NCBI GenBank assembly: GCA_029204225.1
Contig: CM055094.1
Span: forward strand, 68,038,536 to 68,102,535
Direction of reading: 5' to 3'
DNA: 64,000 nt
From: Diphasiastrum complanatum
Taxonomy: Eukaryota > Streptophyta > Lycopodiopsida > Lycopodiales > Lycopodiaceae
Position numbers and translations under genes: made by a program. Below, one piece after another: positions 27,230-39,033 of this stretch (position 1 is the first letter of the stretch; every line of letters starts with the position of its first letter). The notes beneath the pieces were generated by a model. The model made no database searches, had not been told where the DNA came from, and was given only the letters and a program-made list of their open reading frames with translations.

Positions 27230-28112
27230 CAACATGCATTGCTTAGAGTAGTAGCCCCAACATTTAAGTACATAACCTCTCCTACAGAAGCACAAAGGAA
27301 CAAAAGCTAGTTTGTGGCACATGTGGACCTCAAGAAACATTATGGTATTTGAAGATAGACATTACTTGACGATTTCAAGTAGTTGCAAAAAGTATGTTGT
27401 GGCCATACTCACACATTTTGATTACCATGAATAGGACAAGTCTTCAAGTATCCTAGCTTTTTAGTTAATGCTCAACGATCACTTGTTGTTAGCTCAACTA
27501 TAACAACATGGCCCATGCCCTTTTCACCCGTTAGTAGTACTAAAGGTGTTATATAGTCAATAAGACATTGACTTTCAAGTCTTCATCATAGTACCTTGGT
27601 CTTGAGATATTTTCTTCTCACAATTTTCAAAATAGAATGATGGAGGTGTAAAAAACAATACATTTTGAGATGCAATAACCTAATATTCTCAATAATGCCA
27701 AAAGAGGATTTTAACTTTTGATTTTGATGACTGTATAATAGAACAAGCTTCCGTCAAATTAGAAGCTGGAATAATAGGGCCAACTTCATGCGAAAATATA
27801 AAGTTCTTGAAGCCCCTTTGTAAAATTCTCCTAACATAAATTGTCAATTGTGGCTTAGCATCTCCCTGACATCCAATGGACTCTCCTTGCTTGATGAAGT
27901 TGCCCATTTTGCTATTGGTCTCAAACATTTTTCTATGGACATGATTGAACTCTCCTATTCATCTCCTACACTCACCAGTGTCCCTTTTGCATATCTTCAT
28001 ATACTTCCATCCCACCTAATGCCTTGAAATTTTCAATCAACAATAGAGCAAAAATGACTTGAGCTCCACTTGACATAAATGTTTCACTATGATTAACTCC
28101 ATTCACAATTGT
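27230..28112. repeat. Duplicated unit B (matches 12920-13735)
   Basis: Collinear with unit A, plus an extra ~60 bp at 27447-27525. It keeps the 'cccctttgtaaaattc' form shared with unit C. On the minus strand a 79-codon frame (27689-27928) is open, but unrecognised. The unit stops abruptly at 'cacaattg', where the next LTR-like repeat starts. Confidence 0.85.
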
Positions 28113-29078
28113 GTTCACAGATTCTCTGAATCTATGAACACGGTTCTTTGGGTTTTTTTTACTTGTTCGTTCTTTCTTCGTTCTTCTGTAGTTACGGTTC
28201 TTACGAATCTTCTTCTTATTAGAATAGTCACTAAATAGAAGTGTTACTCAGGTTGCAACGTGTATTTCCTAGCCTGTCAGTGGGAGTCACGAATCCGATA
28301 CTCAGCTACATGCATTAACCAGCCATGTAACAAGACATAGCTCAAGAAGATCAATGTTCTGAAATAGTGAGCAATCCTACCACTATCTACTAAATCAGAA
28401 AGCGATCAAGAACAAGATTAACTACTGAAACAAGGAACAAGAAACAAGTAACTAGATTCCTAACAGCATTTTAAGAGTCTAAGAATTGAGAAACACTCAT
28501 TTCTTGATGCCTAGATTGCTCAAGAACAATCAAGAACTGGAATGTAAGAAAGTATGCAAGTTCTACACCACTATTCTAGCCTGTTTAGTTTACTTGAGTG
28601 CTGATTCCTACCTTATTCCACAAACAAGAAATGAATCCTAATCCACAACTAAACAAGAAACAAGGAAACAAGAAACAAGGAAACAAGAAACTAGTTATTC
28701 CACAATGCAAGAAAATCAAGCATGCTCATAGAAACTTCACTCAAGAACATTGCCATGAACAAGGAGCTTAGCAATGATCAAGAACTTGTGGAGGATCTTC
28801 TTTATTTGCTCAAGAGAACTTGACAATACATTCAAAGCTCCCTCACAAGAGAGGGGAGCCCTTAAATAAGCAAGAAGGTTGCCCATGTGGAGCCCAAGTG
28901 GCAATTCCACCAAATTAGAAATTACATGTGGAATTTGCCCTTCCACTAAAGGTCACCATCAAAAGGTGGCTCACTCTAACTAATTTAAGGGGTTTCTACA
29001 TTTACTTACAAAGCCTAGGAAATATGACTAGCTCCTACATGGTCGTTCCTTCTCTGGGATACACCATGTAGGCTCACA
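28113..29078 (-). repeat. LTR-like repeat D, minus orientation
   Basis: Starts on the minus strand at TGTGAGCC (29078) and ends ...CTGTGAACACA at 28114. Its first ~500 bp match 41188-41700 on the plus strand ('cctacatggtg' / 'cctcatggtg', 'ggtgacctttagtgg', 'ggaattccac', 'aggaatcagc'). It interrupts unit B. No primer site or polypurine tract was found at its edges, so calling it an LTR is tentative. Confidence 0.55.
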
Positions 29079-29242
29079 TAGATATTTCACTGTCATCCTT
29101 GCTAGTAATTTCTCGGCTCTCAGTTTCTTCTGCTCTCCTCCTTCTGAGACCTCCTCGGTCATGGGTGAGAGGTATTCTGTGTCTTCGGCTTGGCTCGGCA
29201 TCTAGGAATTCTCTGGAATATGCTCATCAGACTTGTGACAGA
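29079..29242 (-). other. Element-internal sequence shared with 41040-41187
   Basis: Minus strand 'ctctcacccatgaccgagg' matches 'ctctcaccttagaccgagg' at 41082. It would be the region just upstream of repeat D in both copies. No recognisable coding motif. Confidence 0.55.
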
Positions 29243-29573
29243 TGTGCAGAGATGGAATAAGCGTTGTCTGGTTAGAAAGTTTGGGATCCAAATCCGTGTA
29301 GGAGCGTGTAGGTGATGCGTCCATTTTTTTCTTCATCTGAGTGGTTTCTGGAAGCCCAAATTCACGGTCCTAAAGTTATGGGAGGCTGACGACCAACAAG
29401 TTTTTCTTAAAGAAAATGCAGACATGATAAGGGGTTTAATCGGAAGCTCAGGTAGTGGAGTCTCTGCTGAGTTAATTGATGCATTTCCTAATCTGAAAAT
29501 CGATTCATGCTTTAGTGTGGAAATCGACAAGGTGGAAGATCCCATAAGAAGAAGAAGAAAATTCTGCCAGTAA
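29243..29573 (+). pseudogene. Second copy of the captured hydroxypyruvate-reductase exon
   Basis: Reverse-orientation duplicate of 3911-4250, including 69 bp upstream of the reductase frame ('gtgtaggagcgtgtaggtga'). It reads through 'LIDAFPNLKIDSCFSVEIDKVE' in pieces, but a frame change after the start (29312-29390) breaks it, so it has decayed more than the other copy. Both end at 'aaaattctgccag'. It is surrounded by repeat D and an LTR in minus orientation. Carriage by one element family is the simplest explanation. Confidence 0.72.
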
Positions 29574-29579
29574 TAGGTG

Positions 29580-30184
29580 GTGGCTTTTCTAGCTTTGAGG
29601 GCCACGCATAATTTGTCGGAAACTTTCTCTGCCCACTTGTAATGTGAGTGGGATCATCCACGATGAGGGTTAATGAAAATAGATTGCTTGGTGGAATGCA
29701 ATCCATTTTGGCAATGTGAACCTCGACCATTGCCACGAGATCTCTGATGCTGCCCTGAGCTTTGGATCTTTGATGAGTCGAATGGCAATGTCACCGTTGG
29801 TTTGGGCAATTGTCTTTCCATCGTCCATCAGAAACTTTGTGAAGTATTTGGCATCGTAGTTGGTACCCTTGCCATGGATCGTCTCGCCTAGGTTAGGAAA
29901 TCCAATTGCTTGTAGATGTTCTAGGGAGATGTTGATTATGGTATAACTGCCGGGGCCGTAGACATGATCTGAAATGATTGGAACTCGTCAGAATAAGTGG
30001 AGTAGGTTGCTCAGACCAAACTTTTGTTCTGCTGATCCGTGAAATAAGTCAGATCAAAACCAAGGTTAGTGAGAATATCCTTGGCTAGGATGAGTGCTTC
30101 AGAATAATTCTTGATGGAGATCAAGAATATGTCGTCCGAATAGGGCTTAGTGGCCTTACGACGATGGAGTGAGAGCGAGGCCAT
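29580..30184 (-). pseudogene. Unidentified coding remnant downstream of an LTR promoter
   Basis: Begins at ATG 30184 in a strong start context (GCTACCATGG). Frame 1 stays open for about 55 codons (MASLSLHRRKATKPYSDD, LILAKDILTNLGFDL). After a frame change, frame 3 reads GPGSYTIINISLEHLQAIG, NYDAKYFTKFLMDDGKTIAQ and TNGDIAIRLIKDPKLRAA. The protein-like quality and few stops imply recent coding status. I do not recognise the family. Host exon, or an integrated non-retroviral viral nucleocapsid fragment, are both untested ideas. It abuts the reductase fragment, which lies on the opposite strand. Confidence 0.5.
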
Positions 30185-30304
30185 GGTAGCAGTGATTCTA
30201 GAAGGTTCTGAAAATTTTGAAATTTTTTGAAAATTTCAGCATGAACTCTTGAGCAGAATCCAGAATGAACTCGTGGAGAGGATGGTTGAGGCCTATGTAT
30301 AGAA

Positions 30305-30830
30305 TTTTTTTGACAAGAAATCGTAACTTCTGACTCGGGTAGAGAGAGAATGAAAAACAAGCAAATCTCACAATACTTAAAGTTTGACTCAAAACTCAAC
30401 ATTAATCATGATTGGAAAGAGGAGTACATATAAAACTCATGGAGATCCTTCCTTGCATCCTATTGGACCCCTAACCTAGCCTCTTTAATGCTATTGGATG
30501 AGTGATGTATTCATCCTACAATTCTATTGGACCCTTTCTCAAGATTTCTCAATTCCTATTGGACCCTTTGACCAAAGCCAACACTTTGACTTCATCACTC
30601 ATCAAACCATGTTAGTACAAGTGTCACAAGCCTATTTACTAGCCTACATAGCTCGAGTTTGCATCACAAATGAACTTTGGCTCAATAGTGGCTTTACATG
30701 TGGATTTGACCAATTTGCCATCTATGCCAATCTTTGGCCCTATCACAAATCTACACAAAGAAGTTTGTCATAAAATTTTATGAAACCCCTAAGACTAAGA
30801 TTGATAAATTTTTATAATTTGGAAATACCA
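30305..30830 (-). repeat. LTR of the C2 family, minus orientation, 3'-incomplete
   Basis: Matches 38309-38805 in reverse complement, including 'aaacccctaagactaaga' and the TATA-like 'acatataaaactc' (TATATGTA on the minus strand, near 30425-30440). Homology stops at about 30305, before the U5 end and primer site, so the promoter part is present without the replication signals. It faces the unidentified ORF. Confidence 0.8.
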
Positions 30831-31020
30831 CACATGTGTGAACTCATATTTCCATATTTGATCAATGCTTTATGATTGTTCTTGTTTGTTAAGTGCAAAA
30901 TTGCTACTCTAGATGAATTTTTGTGTCTAGTTTTTGAAATAGTTTGTTTAGCAAACATCCAATCACTCTTGTGGATCTTCTGTAGATCCATTTAGGGTCC
31001 TAAAGTACTGTACTTTAACA
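30831..31020 (+). repeat. 3' part of the copia C1 5' LTR
   Basis: Ends 'gtactttaaca' directly before the primer site. The left part is missing or obscured by the inverted LTR next to it. Confidence 0.55.
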
Positions 31021-31033
31021 TGGTATCAGAGCC
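31021..31033 (+). promoter_or_regulatory. tRNA-iMet primer binding site of C1
   Basis: TGGTATCAGAGCC immediately after the LTR end. Confidence 0.92.
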
Positions 31034-31216
31034 AATTGCAAGAGGTTAGTGTTTGATCAAAAGATAAATCCATTTTTAGCAAGTTTTGTTCCTAGAAACT
31101 AGAATTGAGATGGCGATTGGATTTGATTTCAAAATTAGTGAGGGTCAAGATCCACACTGTCCACATGTGTGGGCACCTCTGTTTTGTGAGTTTCTTGTAT
31201 TAATCAAATCAATTTT

Positions 31217-32090
31217 TTGTCTGTAAAATTCACTAGTAATATGGGATCAATTGGTGCTTTTCTTCTAGAAGCTAGTGAAAGATTGAATTCTACAAACTAT
31301 TCCATTTGGAAGGTGAGGATGGAGTCACTAATGGTGCTCCGAGACCTTTATGAATTTTTGATAGAAGAAGATGATGAAACTCTTGGTGCACAAGAGTTGA
31401 TTAGATACAAAAAAAAAAAATCTAGGCTAGCACTTCATTGTATAAAGATGAATGTTAGTAATGATCTTTTGAAAGTCTTAGAAGTATCTTCTTGTACAAC
31501 TGTTAAAGAGACATGGGATTATCTGAAATCAATCTATGAATCCAATAACACTTCTGGAGTCCTCATGATTAGAAATCAAATCTTGCATAGCATGAGAAGA
31601 AGTGAGGAAAATGCACAAGACTATGTGCTAAGAATTAAATCTCTCAACAAAGAGTTAGCCTCTATTGGGAAGAAGATTAAAGATAATGAGCTTGTTCAAG
31701 TGGTCATGAATAGTCTAGGAGATGTTTCACAAACTTGGTCCAAAGTTTTTCCATCCAAGACATTTTGCCAACAATTGAAAAGCTTCATAGTGTGCTAGTG
31801 GTTGAAGACTGTAGGATGCTCCACACCAAAGCAAGAATGAATTCATTATCATTGCAGGATGGAGATGAGAAATTCAATTTCTCATTCAAAGACAAAAAGA
31901 AGACCAATGGAGCTACGAAGAAACTGCTTCTTTTGTGGTAAGAAGGCCACTTTGCATCAGAATGTTTCAAGAAGAAGAAGGCACAAGAGAACAAACAAAG
32001 CAACATTGCACATCAAGAGGAGGAGGATAAAGAAGAATCATCTTTGATGATATCCAACTCATCACCATCATCCAAGAGAAACACAAGTGA
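31217..32090 (+). pseudogene. Copia C1 gag
   Basis: Starts at about MGSIGAFLLEASERLNSTNY (a few codons after the first in-frame ATG), then IWKVRMESLMVLRDLYEFL and KMNVSNDLLKVLE, the typical DUF4219/UBN2 gag. A frame change near 31735 ends the long frame (193 codons). The knuckle near 31925-31970 is intact in another frame (NCFFCGKKA... shifting to GHFASECFKK). It is a close relative of C2 gag at 39767. Confidence 0.88.
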
Positions 32091-32661
32091 ATCTTGGTGG
32101 ATTGATAGTGGGGCTAGTTCCCACATGACTTTCCAAAAGAACTACTTTTCCACTCTACTCTCTTATAATGATGTTAAAAAATGTATCTTTACAGCTAGTG
32201 ATCAAGAGTTTAGAATAAGTTGTATTGGTACTATTCCATTGTACATAGGATCATCCAAAAGGATGAATCTTGAAAATGTCCTTTTTATACCTAAGTTAAA
32301 CCAAAATTTGTTAAGTGTCGGCCAATTAATGGATAATGGCCTAGATGTACAATTTAAATATGGAGTTTGTTCCATCCTCAAGAATGATGAATGCATAGCA
32401 AAGGGTAAATTACATGCTAATGTTGCAATGGAGAGTGAACTTGGCAAAGGTGGAGATCACCAATGTGGAGCTATGGCACAAAAGGCACCCCAACTTCAAA
32501 GCTATGGAATCCATGTGTGCAAAGGAGCTTGCATTCGGCCTCCCCAAGAGTTTGTCAAGATGTGGCAAGCATTGTGAGGCTTGTAGCCTCTCAAAGGCTC
32601 ATAAGCTTCCATTCTCAAGATCTATTTCAAGATCAAACACTCCTCCATTAGAGAAAATTTG
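32091..32661 (+). pseudogene. Copia C1 protease and pre-integrase
   Basis: WWIDSGASSHMTFQKNYF has the intact protease active site, followed by NVLFIPKLNQNLLSVGQL. The pre-integrase domain follows in another frame: VELWHKRHPNFKAM has lost the usual Leu-Gly after WHKR, and CEACSLSKAHKLPFSR carries the CX2C pair. The frame is cut at PPLEKI by the fold-back insertion. Confidence 0.85.
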
Positions 32662-33310
32662 AGCAGAAAAGGGGCCTTTCAAAAAGATACTTTTTATTTT
32701 TTTTCTTAAAAGTTTCTTCCACATGGTCCAATCAAAACACTCAAATTTGATATCTACGTAACGTAGCTCCTTCAAATTGATTTTCTTTTCTTTTTAGAAG
32801 AATTATAATTTTGTGTCATGGGCAGCCCGTAAATAAGCCATTTTATTTGTAGTATAGTATGCAACTCAGCCAAAAAAAAAAAAAAGTGTAACTTTTGAAC
32901 GACAGATCGGATTGAGACGATTACGATGCCATTAGAAAGCCCTCAATGAGAGCTTTTCAATGACACCGAGCATGACCCAGTTCCAACTTATAGTGAAGAA
33001 GTTATGGCCAGTCAAAGATTTGGTCGGTCAACACTTGGCCAACCCGATATCTTTTTCAAGTGCAGTTGACCAGTTTGACATCTCTTGTCGAGGGCTTTCT
33101 AATGGCACTGTAATCGTCTCAATCCGAGCTTCCATTCAAAAGTTATAATCTTTTACAGCCACAGACTATATTACACACATAATAGATAACCATCGAAGAC
33201 TGTGTGGGTAGGATCGTGGGCAGAAAAAGATTTTATTTTAGTATTCTACATTGCCAAAAAAATTTCATCCTACGTGGCAATCCTTATAAGGCCCTTTCCA
33301 AAGCCAAATT
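32662..33310. mobile_element. Fold-back (MITE-like) insertion inside C1 integrase
   Basis: About 650 bp with inverted ends: 'ttagagaaaatttg' on the left and 'caaattttctctaa' on the right, continued by 'aaaaggggcctt' / 'aaggccctttcc'. Nested inside is a second inverted pair: 32888-32947 and 33088-33147 share 'cggattgagacgattac' and 'gccattagaaagccctc' in opposite orientation. No ORF. A direct target-site duplication is not evident, so the class is uncertain. Confidence 0.65.
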
Positions 33311-33520
33311 TTCTCTAATGTTGAAATCATACATTCGGATGTGCATAGCTTCTCTCAAGCATCTAATGGTGGTGCTAAGTACTATATAGCCTTCATTGAT
33401 GATCATTCTAGATATGCTTGGATTTACCTCTTGTCTTGTAAAAGTTTGGTGTTTGATTCATTTGTTCCTTACTTCCTCAATGCTTGATGAACCAAATTGC
33501 TATGAAGATGCTTGTAAATC
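33311..33520 (+). pseudogene. Copia C1 integrase fragment
   Basis: NVEIIHSDVHSFSQASNGG and YYIAFIDDHSRYAWIYLL give the start of the integrase core with its first Asp. The second Asp and the Glu are deleted: the sequence jumps to RT within a few codons (about 33490-33530). Confidence 0.85.
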
Positions 33521-34378
33521 AAAAGTTGGATGAATGCTATGCAAGTGGAGTATGATGCTCTCATGGAGAATCATACTTGGGAACTTGTTGAGCTTCCTCA
33601 AGGGATGAAACCACTTGATTGCAAGTGGGTGTATAGATTGAGGTATAATCAAGATGGATCAATAAATAAGTATAAAGCTAGGCTTGTAGCAAAAAGTTTT
33701 TTGCAAACCAAAGGAATTGATGATGAAACTTTTGTTCCTTTGGCTAAGCTAGTTACAATAAGATTGATCATTAGCCTTGCTACTACTTTCAATTGGAAGC
33801 TATTTCAACTTGATATTACAAATGCCTTCCTCAATGGCTACTTGGAGGAAGAGATCTACATGAGGCAACCCAAGGGCTTCATCAAGGAGGAAAAGTGTGT
33901 TTTTTTGAAAAAGAGTCTTTATGGACTCAAGCAAGCACCTAGAGCATGGTACTCTAGGCTAAACTCTTTCCTGATCTCCATCAACTTTGTTTTAAGTTCT
34001 TATGATCCATCATTGTACATAAGATTTCATGATGGAAAGATCATTATACTTGTTATGTATGTTGATGATATTATTTTAAGTGGAAATGATCTAGATGGAA
34101 TAAGAGATGTAAAGATTGCTTTATCTAAAGACTTTAGAATGGTTGATCTCGGCCTATTGAGCTTCATTCTAGAAATAGAAGTCATAAGAGGATTGGATTT
34201 TAGTTTCATTTATCAATATAAGTATGCTACATCCATCCTAGATAGATTTAAAATGAAGAATTGTAAAGGCATTGAGACTCTGGAGCGACATGTAAAAGCA
34301 TCTATTCATGGTGATGAAGCATACTTCGTGAAGAATTTGTTAGGAGCTACATTGAGTGTTTTAAATGTCTCAAGGTAG
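33521..34378 (+). pseudogene. Copia C1 reverse transcriptase (282-codon open frame)
   Basis: Open from MNAMQVEYDALMENHTWELV through KWVYRLRYNQDGSINKYKAR, FQLDITNAFLNGYLEEEIYM and SLYGLKQAPRAWYSRLNSFL to the catalytic VMYVDDIILSG and MVDLGLLSFILEIEV. All three RT Asp residues are kept. It ends in IHGDEAYFVKNLLGATLS, before RNase H. The frame has no stop, so it is less decayed than its neighbours, but integrase is deleted and the 3' LTR is missing. A gypsy fragment follows within 10 bp. Confidence 0.92.
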
Positions 34379-34384
34379 AATGTT

Positions 34385-35480
34385 TTGACAAAAATATCAC
34401 CGAAATTCCTTGTTGAACTTCCTAAAAATATCCACCGAGAACTAAAACCAGTTGACCTTTATGATCAACTTAAGGACGTAATGACTGATGCCATTCGTGA
34501 AGAAGATGAGGGGTCCGATGAGAAATTTGATCACAGAGAAAAGAAATCAAAAAATCTAGACCGTCTTAATCAACAGAAGTTCAAAAATACTACCCAATCC
34601 TCCGAACTTCTACAACAAATGGAAACTTGGCAGAAAGCTCAACAAACCCATATGGATAATCTCGTTGCTGATTTCCAAACCGCCATGAAAAATATTGTTG
34701 ATAAATCTTTTCCAGCAAGAGAAAATATATGGTGTTCTATCTGTTCACAAAACCACACTGCCAATGAATGTCCCCGACTGAAACACCATTATCCAATGGA
34801 CCCTAGCCCATTTATCAGCAATACCGTGCTTACAATCCACAACAATCCATGCTGCGACAAGGCGTCTATCAACCATGACCAACTGTACCCAATCAGTATC
34901 CACCACGTCAACAGTTCGTTGTTAATCAACCTGCTCCACAACAAGCTGTTTACTATCTTTATCCCAATTCCATCGATCCAGCAACTTATTATGTGGAAGA
35001 CACTAATCAACTAGGGTACACCACTGAGACAGTTGTTTATTATGCGTATGGTCCTAATGCTCAAGTGGTTGACCCCAATGTCCAAACTAATTGCGGCATT
35101 GAACACCATGTGAAGGATTGTCCTTCTCGATCTAAACCAAATGCTCCTGTTTGTTCCGTGCAAGTCGAGACATTGCCAGTCGAAACTCATCCAGCACGGG
35201 TCTTGACTCATGCACAAACCCAACGCCAAGCCCGTACCGTTTCACCCAGCAAAACCTAGCAGCATAATGCACCTCCAAGCTGACACGCATTGTCTATCCT
35301 CACCCATCCGAAGAAATTAGATTGCATCACCAGTATCGACAGCAAATTCAAAATGCAGACCAACACTCTTCCACCTCCCATAAAGTACCTCACACGCCTT
35401 TTGAGAACAAAACCCTTGAAGGCACTGAAGTCTGGGGGGATCTATTACAAGCTAATGTGACTCTCCCTTTCCATGTGCTC
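34385..35480 (+). pseudogene. Gypsy G2 gag C-terminal region
   Basis: A long hydrophilic, Gln/Lys-rich stretch with coiled-coil character (LLQQMETWQKAQQTHMDNLV), then a knuckle WCSICSQNHTANECPR. After a frame change a second partial knuckle (NCGIEHHVKDCPSR, first Cys present only as 'NC') lies at about 35090. The element lacks its gag N-terminus and 5' LTR. Confidence 0.75.
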
Positions 35481-35489
35481 TAGAAACAT

Positions 35490-36915
35490 GTGGGTAAGTG
35501 GAAACAACAAATCCAATCCACCGAAATCACCACCCCTGATGAGTTGTCCGAAATGCCATTACACCTCACAAATCCACTCAGTGAAAGAGGCAATATCAAG
35601 ATTCCACCTACTCATCGCCAATCTCGTGAAGTCTTAGCTGTACTAGATGGTGGCTCAGGTGTCAGCATCATTTCGACATCTCTCATGTTAGAATGGAATC
35701 TGAGAGACAAACTCACCAAACCCACTTGTTAGCTCAGGATGGCTGATCAAGTGTGATCCGACCTACCGGTTTTCTCTCACAAGTTCTGATCAAACTAGGA
35801 GGCCTAAAATTTTCTATACACCTAATCGTACTCAATATCCCTAGTAATGCCTATTCCTACAAATTACTACTTGGTCGCCCATGGCTCACCAATGCAAGAG
35901 TCGTTCACGACTGGAGCAAAGGACGCATCACCTTTGGTAATAGAGACAGCTCTGTTACCATTGATTCATCTGGCAAACTCAAACCCGCACGTTTTCACGA
36001 TGAGGGATCCTCTACTACTAATTCAATGTTTGAGCCATATCAGTCCACCCAAGAAAAATGTCATTATGTTGAATCTACTGATATCATAAACTGGAGTCGC
36101 AGTTTGGCTACCATTGATTGTGTGAATGCCGATTATTGTGCTCAACATCAGAATGATTGTACTTATACTCCAATGATGAATTGTTAAATGTTGCATGGCT
36201 ACCTACTAATGGATTAGAACATTTATTCGTAGATGATGACAATGTCTTACGAATTCAGAATTGTCTAGAAGATTTGGACATTTTTTATATCCAAATCCTC
36301 AACTACATGGAGGCAATTCCACTCAAAGCCTTTCTGCAGTATTCATCCAAAGTGGAACCAGTTGCCAAGGTTACAATAAAAAAACCTGATACCAAGCTAT
36401 ACCGTGTCAAACGACCAAATTATCCATGGGACCTCTATGAGGAGGAAACAATTTTTCAAATCAACGATGAGATCCTCCATGATGTGCCACCACTTCCTCA
36501 TCTGCACACCTCACATTCTCCGAAGCCACAACCTCGTGGCCATACCATGAAAGAAAAGATGAACAAACCCCTTCAAATCCAGTCGTCTGGAGATCTTACC
36601 ACTGCCAAAAAAGTTTCTGATATTGCATCCGCTCATACGCCAATTCACGAACCTCCCAAGTCACCATCCAGAAAGTTGAAAGGCAAGGCCCCTCTTGAAT
36701 CTCCAACACATGATGTGCCTACATATTTTAAAGTCTATACGATCGAGGATGTGACCATCCAATTACCACAAGCTCAACGTGAGCCAAATGGTAATTCACC
36801 CTATGAAGGCCCTGCCCGAACCATCACTCTCTCCTTGAGTGAGCCCAATGAAAGTAACGAATACATTTTCCACATCGGGGCTCATCTCAATCGGGAACAA
36901 CGTAAAGAATATTGA
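35490..36915 (+). pseudogene. Gypsy G2 protease and spacer
   Basis: AVLDGGSGVSIISTSLMLEW is the gypsy protease active site, with Asp retained. YSYKLLLGRPWLTNARVVHD is its second conserved block. A stop at about 35732 and a frame change at about 36183 interrupt it. The 252-codon frame 36157-36915 (FLQYSSKVEPVAKVTIKK, later Pro/Ser-rich) is the linker to RT, without a known domain. Confidence 0.82.
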
Positions 36916-36929
36916 CATGTCTTTGATCC

Positions 36930-37765
36930 TATAAAGACATGAAAGGAGTCTCACCCCAAGTAGTTGTGCATCGTATTCCCCTTAAACCAGGTGCGAGACC
37001 AACTGCTAGTCATCCCTACAAATGTAATCCGATCTAAAAGGCCAAAATCAAAGAAGAATTACAAAGCTTGTTAGATGCATGATTCATCTATGAAATTGAA
37101 CATATTGAGTGGGTCTTCCCAATCATCATCATTCCTAAGAAAAATAGAAAACTCTGCATCTGTGTCGACTTTAAAAAACTTAATGCCATCACAGAACGTG
37201 ATCATTTTCCATTACCTTTCAGAGAATCCATCTTAGAAAATCTAGCAGGAGATGAGGCCTACTCTTTCTTAGATGGCTTTAGCGGATACAATATGATTCA
37301 AATTGTTGAAGAAGATCAACATAAAATCGCTTTTGCCACAGAATAGGGAACCTTCTGTTGGAAAGTCATGTCTTTGGTCTCTGTAATGCTCCTAGCACTT
37401 TCCAGCATGTTATGCAAGATGCCTTTTCTCAACAGATGGGAGATACCCTAGAGATTTACTTGGACAATTTAGGTGCACATTTAGAAGAAACACGTCATCT
37501 GTCTGTGCTTGAGAAAAATTTTATCCAATGTCAACGCTTTGGCATCTCGTTGAACCCTAAAAAATGCCAGATATGGGTAACACATGGTATTGTATTAGGA
37601 CATATCAGTTCAAAAAATGGCATCGCAACTGACTTGGACAAGGTCTTGATCATTCAAAATCTGCCCAAACCACGCACCATCAGCAAAGTTTATTCTTTCC
37701 TCGGCCACGCCAACTATTATCTGTTCTTTATTCTCGATTTCCCTAATAACACAATTTATCTATAA
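36930..37765 (+). pseudogene. Gypsy G2 reverse transcriptase
   Basis: In order: HRIPLKPGARPTASHPYKCN, WVFPIIIIPKKNRKLCICVD, FLDGFSGYNMIQIVEEDQHK, FGLCNAPSTFQHVMQDAF and, at the catalytic box, IYLDNLGAH. The second Asp of the xxDD motif is Asn (AAT at 37466-37468). SKVYSFLGHANYY is the RT/RNase H joint. Stops lie at about 37036, 37080, 37345 and 37765. Confidence 0.9.
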
Positions 37766-38303
37766 AGTGGTTGTTGTTTCCAAAAGGATTGATGAACAAA
37801 GAGTCGCATTCATTCAGTTAAAGGAAGCCCTCACCAATGCACCTATCCTCCGGGCCCCTGATTATTCCAAAGAATTCCATGTGCATAACGATGCATCCAA
37901 GTATGCCATCGGAGCAGTGCTCACCCAATCGAGAGAATTCAAAAAGGATTATCCAATCCAATTTCTCAGAAGACAATTGATATCCGCTGAAGTCCATTAT
38001 ACCACTACCGAGCGTGAAGCTTTGGCAATGGTGTTCATCATTATATCTTGGAAATTTGTTTTGCTTTCTTCACTGATCATCAAGCACTCCTATATCTTAT
38101 CAACAAGACTTGCACAACCGGTCGTATTACTCGATGGATCCTATTACTACGAGAATTTGAGTTTAGGATCGTGGTTCGAAAAGGGGTTCAACATTTTTTA
38201 GCAGATCATCAATCCCGAATCCCTAACTTACCCACTCCAGATCAAGGCGTCAACGATGATTTACCCAATGCCATTTTATTTCAAGTTGACTCTACACCCG
38301 TTA
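37766..38303 (+). pseudogene. Gypsy G2 RNase H
   Basis: FHVHNDASKYAIGAVLTQ and TTTEREALAMVFII give the catalytic Asp and Glu; FTDHQALLYLINK and FLADHQSRI complete the domain after a frame change. The integrase expected next is absent: the next LTR begins at once. Confidence 0.88.
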
Positions 38304-39033
38304 TGTCAAAATTATAAAAAGTTATCTATCTTAGTCTTAGGGGTTTCATAAAGTTTTATGACAAGCTTCTTTGTGTAGATTTGTGATAGGGCCAAAAATT
38401 GGCATAGATGGCAAATTAGTCAAATCCACATGTAAAGCCACTATTGAGCCAAAGGTCATTTGTGATGCAAACTCGAGCTATGTAGGCTAGTAAATAGGCT
38501 TGTGACACTTGTACTAATGTGCTTTGATGAGTGACGAAGTCAAAGTGTTGGCTTTGGTCAAAGGGTCCAATAGGAATTGAGAAATCTTGAAGAAGGGTCC
38601 AATAGAATTGTAGGATGAATACATCACTCATCCAATAGCATTAAAGAGGCTAGGATTAGGGGTCCAATAGGATGCAAGGAAGGATCTCCACGAGTTTTAT
38701 ATGTACTCCTCTTTCCAATCATAATCTATGTTGAGTTTTGAGTCAAACTTTGAGTATTGTGAGATTTGCTTGTTTTACATTCTCTCTCTACTCGAGTCAG
38801 AAGTTACGATATTCTCTCTCGAGGAGCTTAGTTTTACTTAGTTTTTTCAAGGATCATCTTCTCTCATGCATATGTACTTTGGTTATCAACATAAGCATCC
38901 ATCTTTGCCTCTATGCCTTAGTTTTTTTATCTAGATCTTGGAATTCAATCTAGCATCCATCAACAAGTGCATAAGCTTGCTTAGGAGATCATTCACACAC
39001 TTTAGGGCATTCCCACATGTGTGAAATTTCACA
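38304..39033 (+). repeat. 5' LTR of copia C2 (~730 bp)
   Basis: Starts TGTCAAAATT and ends AATTTCACA, followed immediately by the primer site. TATA-like 'ttttatatgtactcc' lies at about 38695-38709. An inverted, incomplete copy is at 30305-30830. The exact left end rests on the short inverted terminal match. Confidence 0.75.

Noticed and set aside
28113-29078. Confident LTR call for repeat D with a complete element
   Set aside because: No primer site or polypurine tract at its edges and no second same-orientation copy next to it; reported as LTR-like only.
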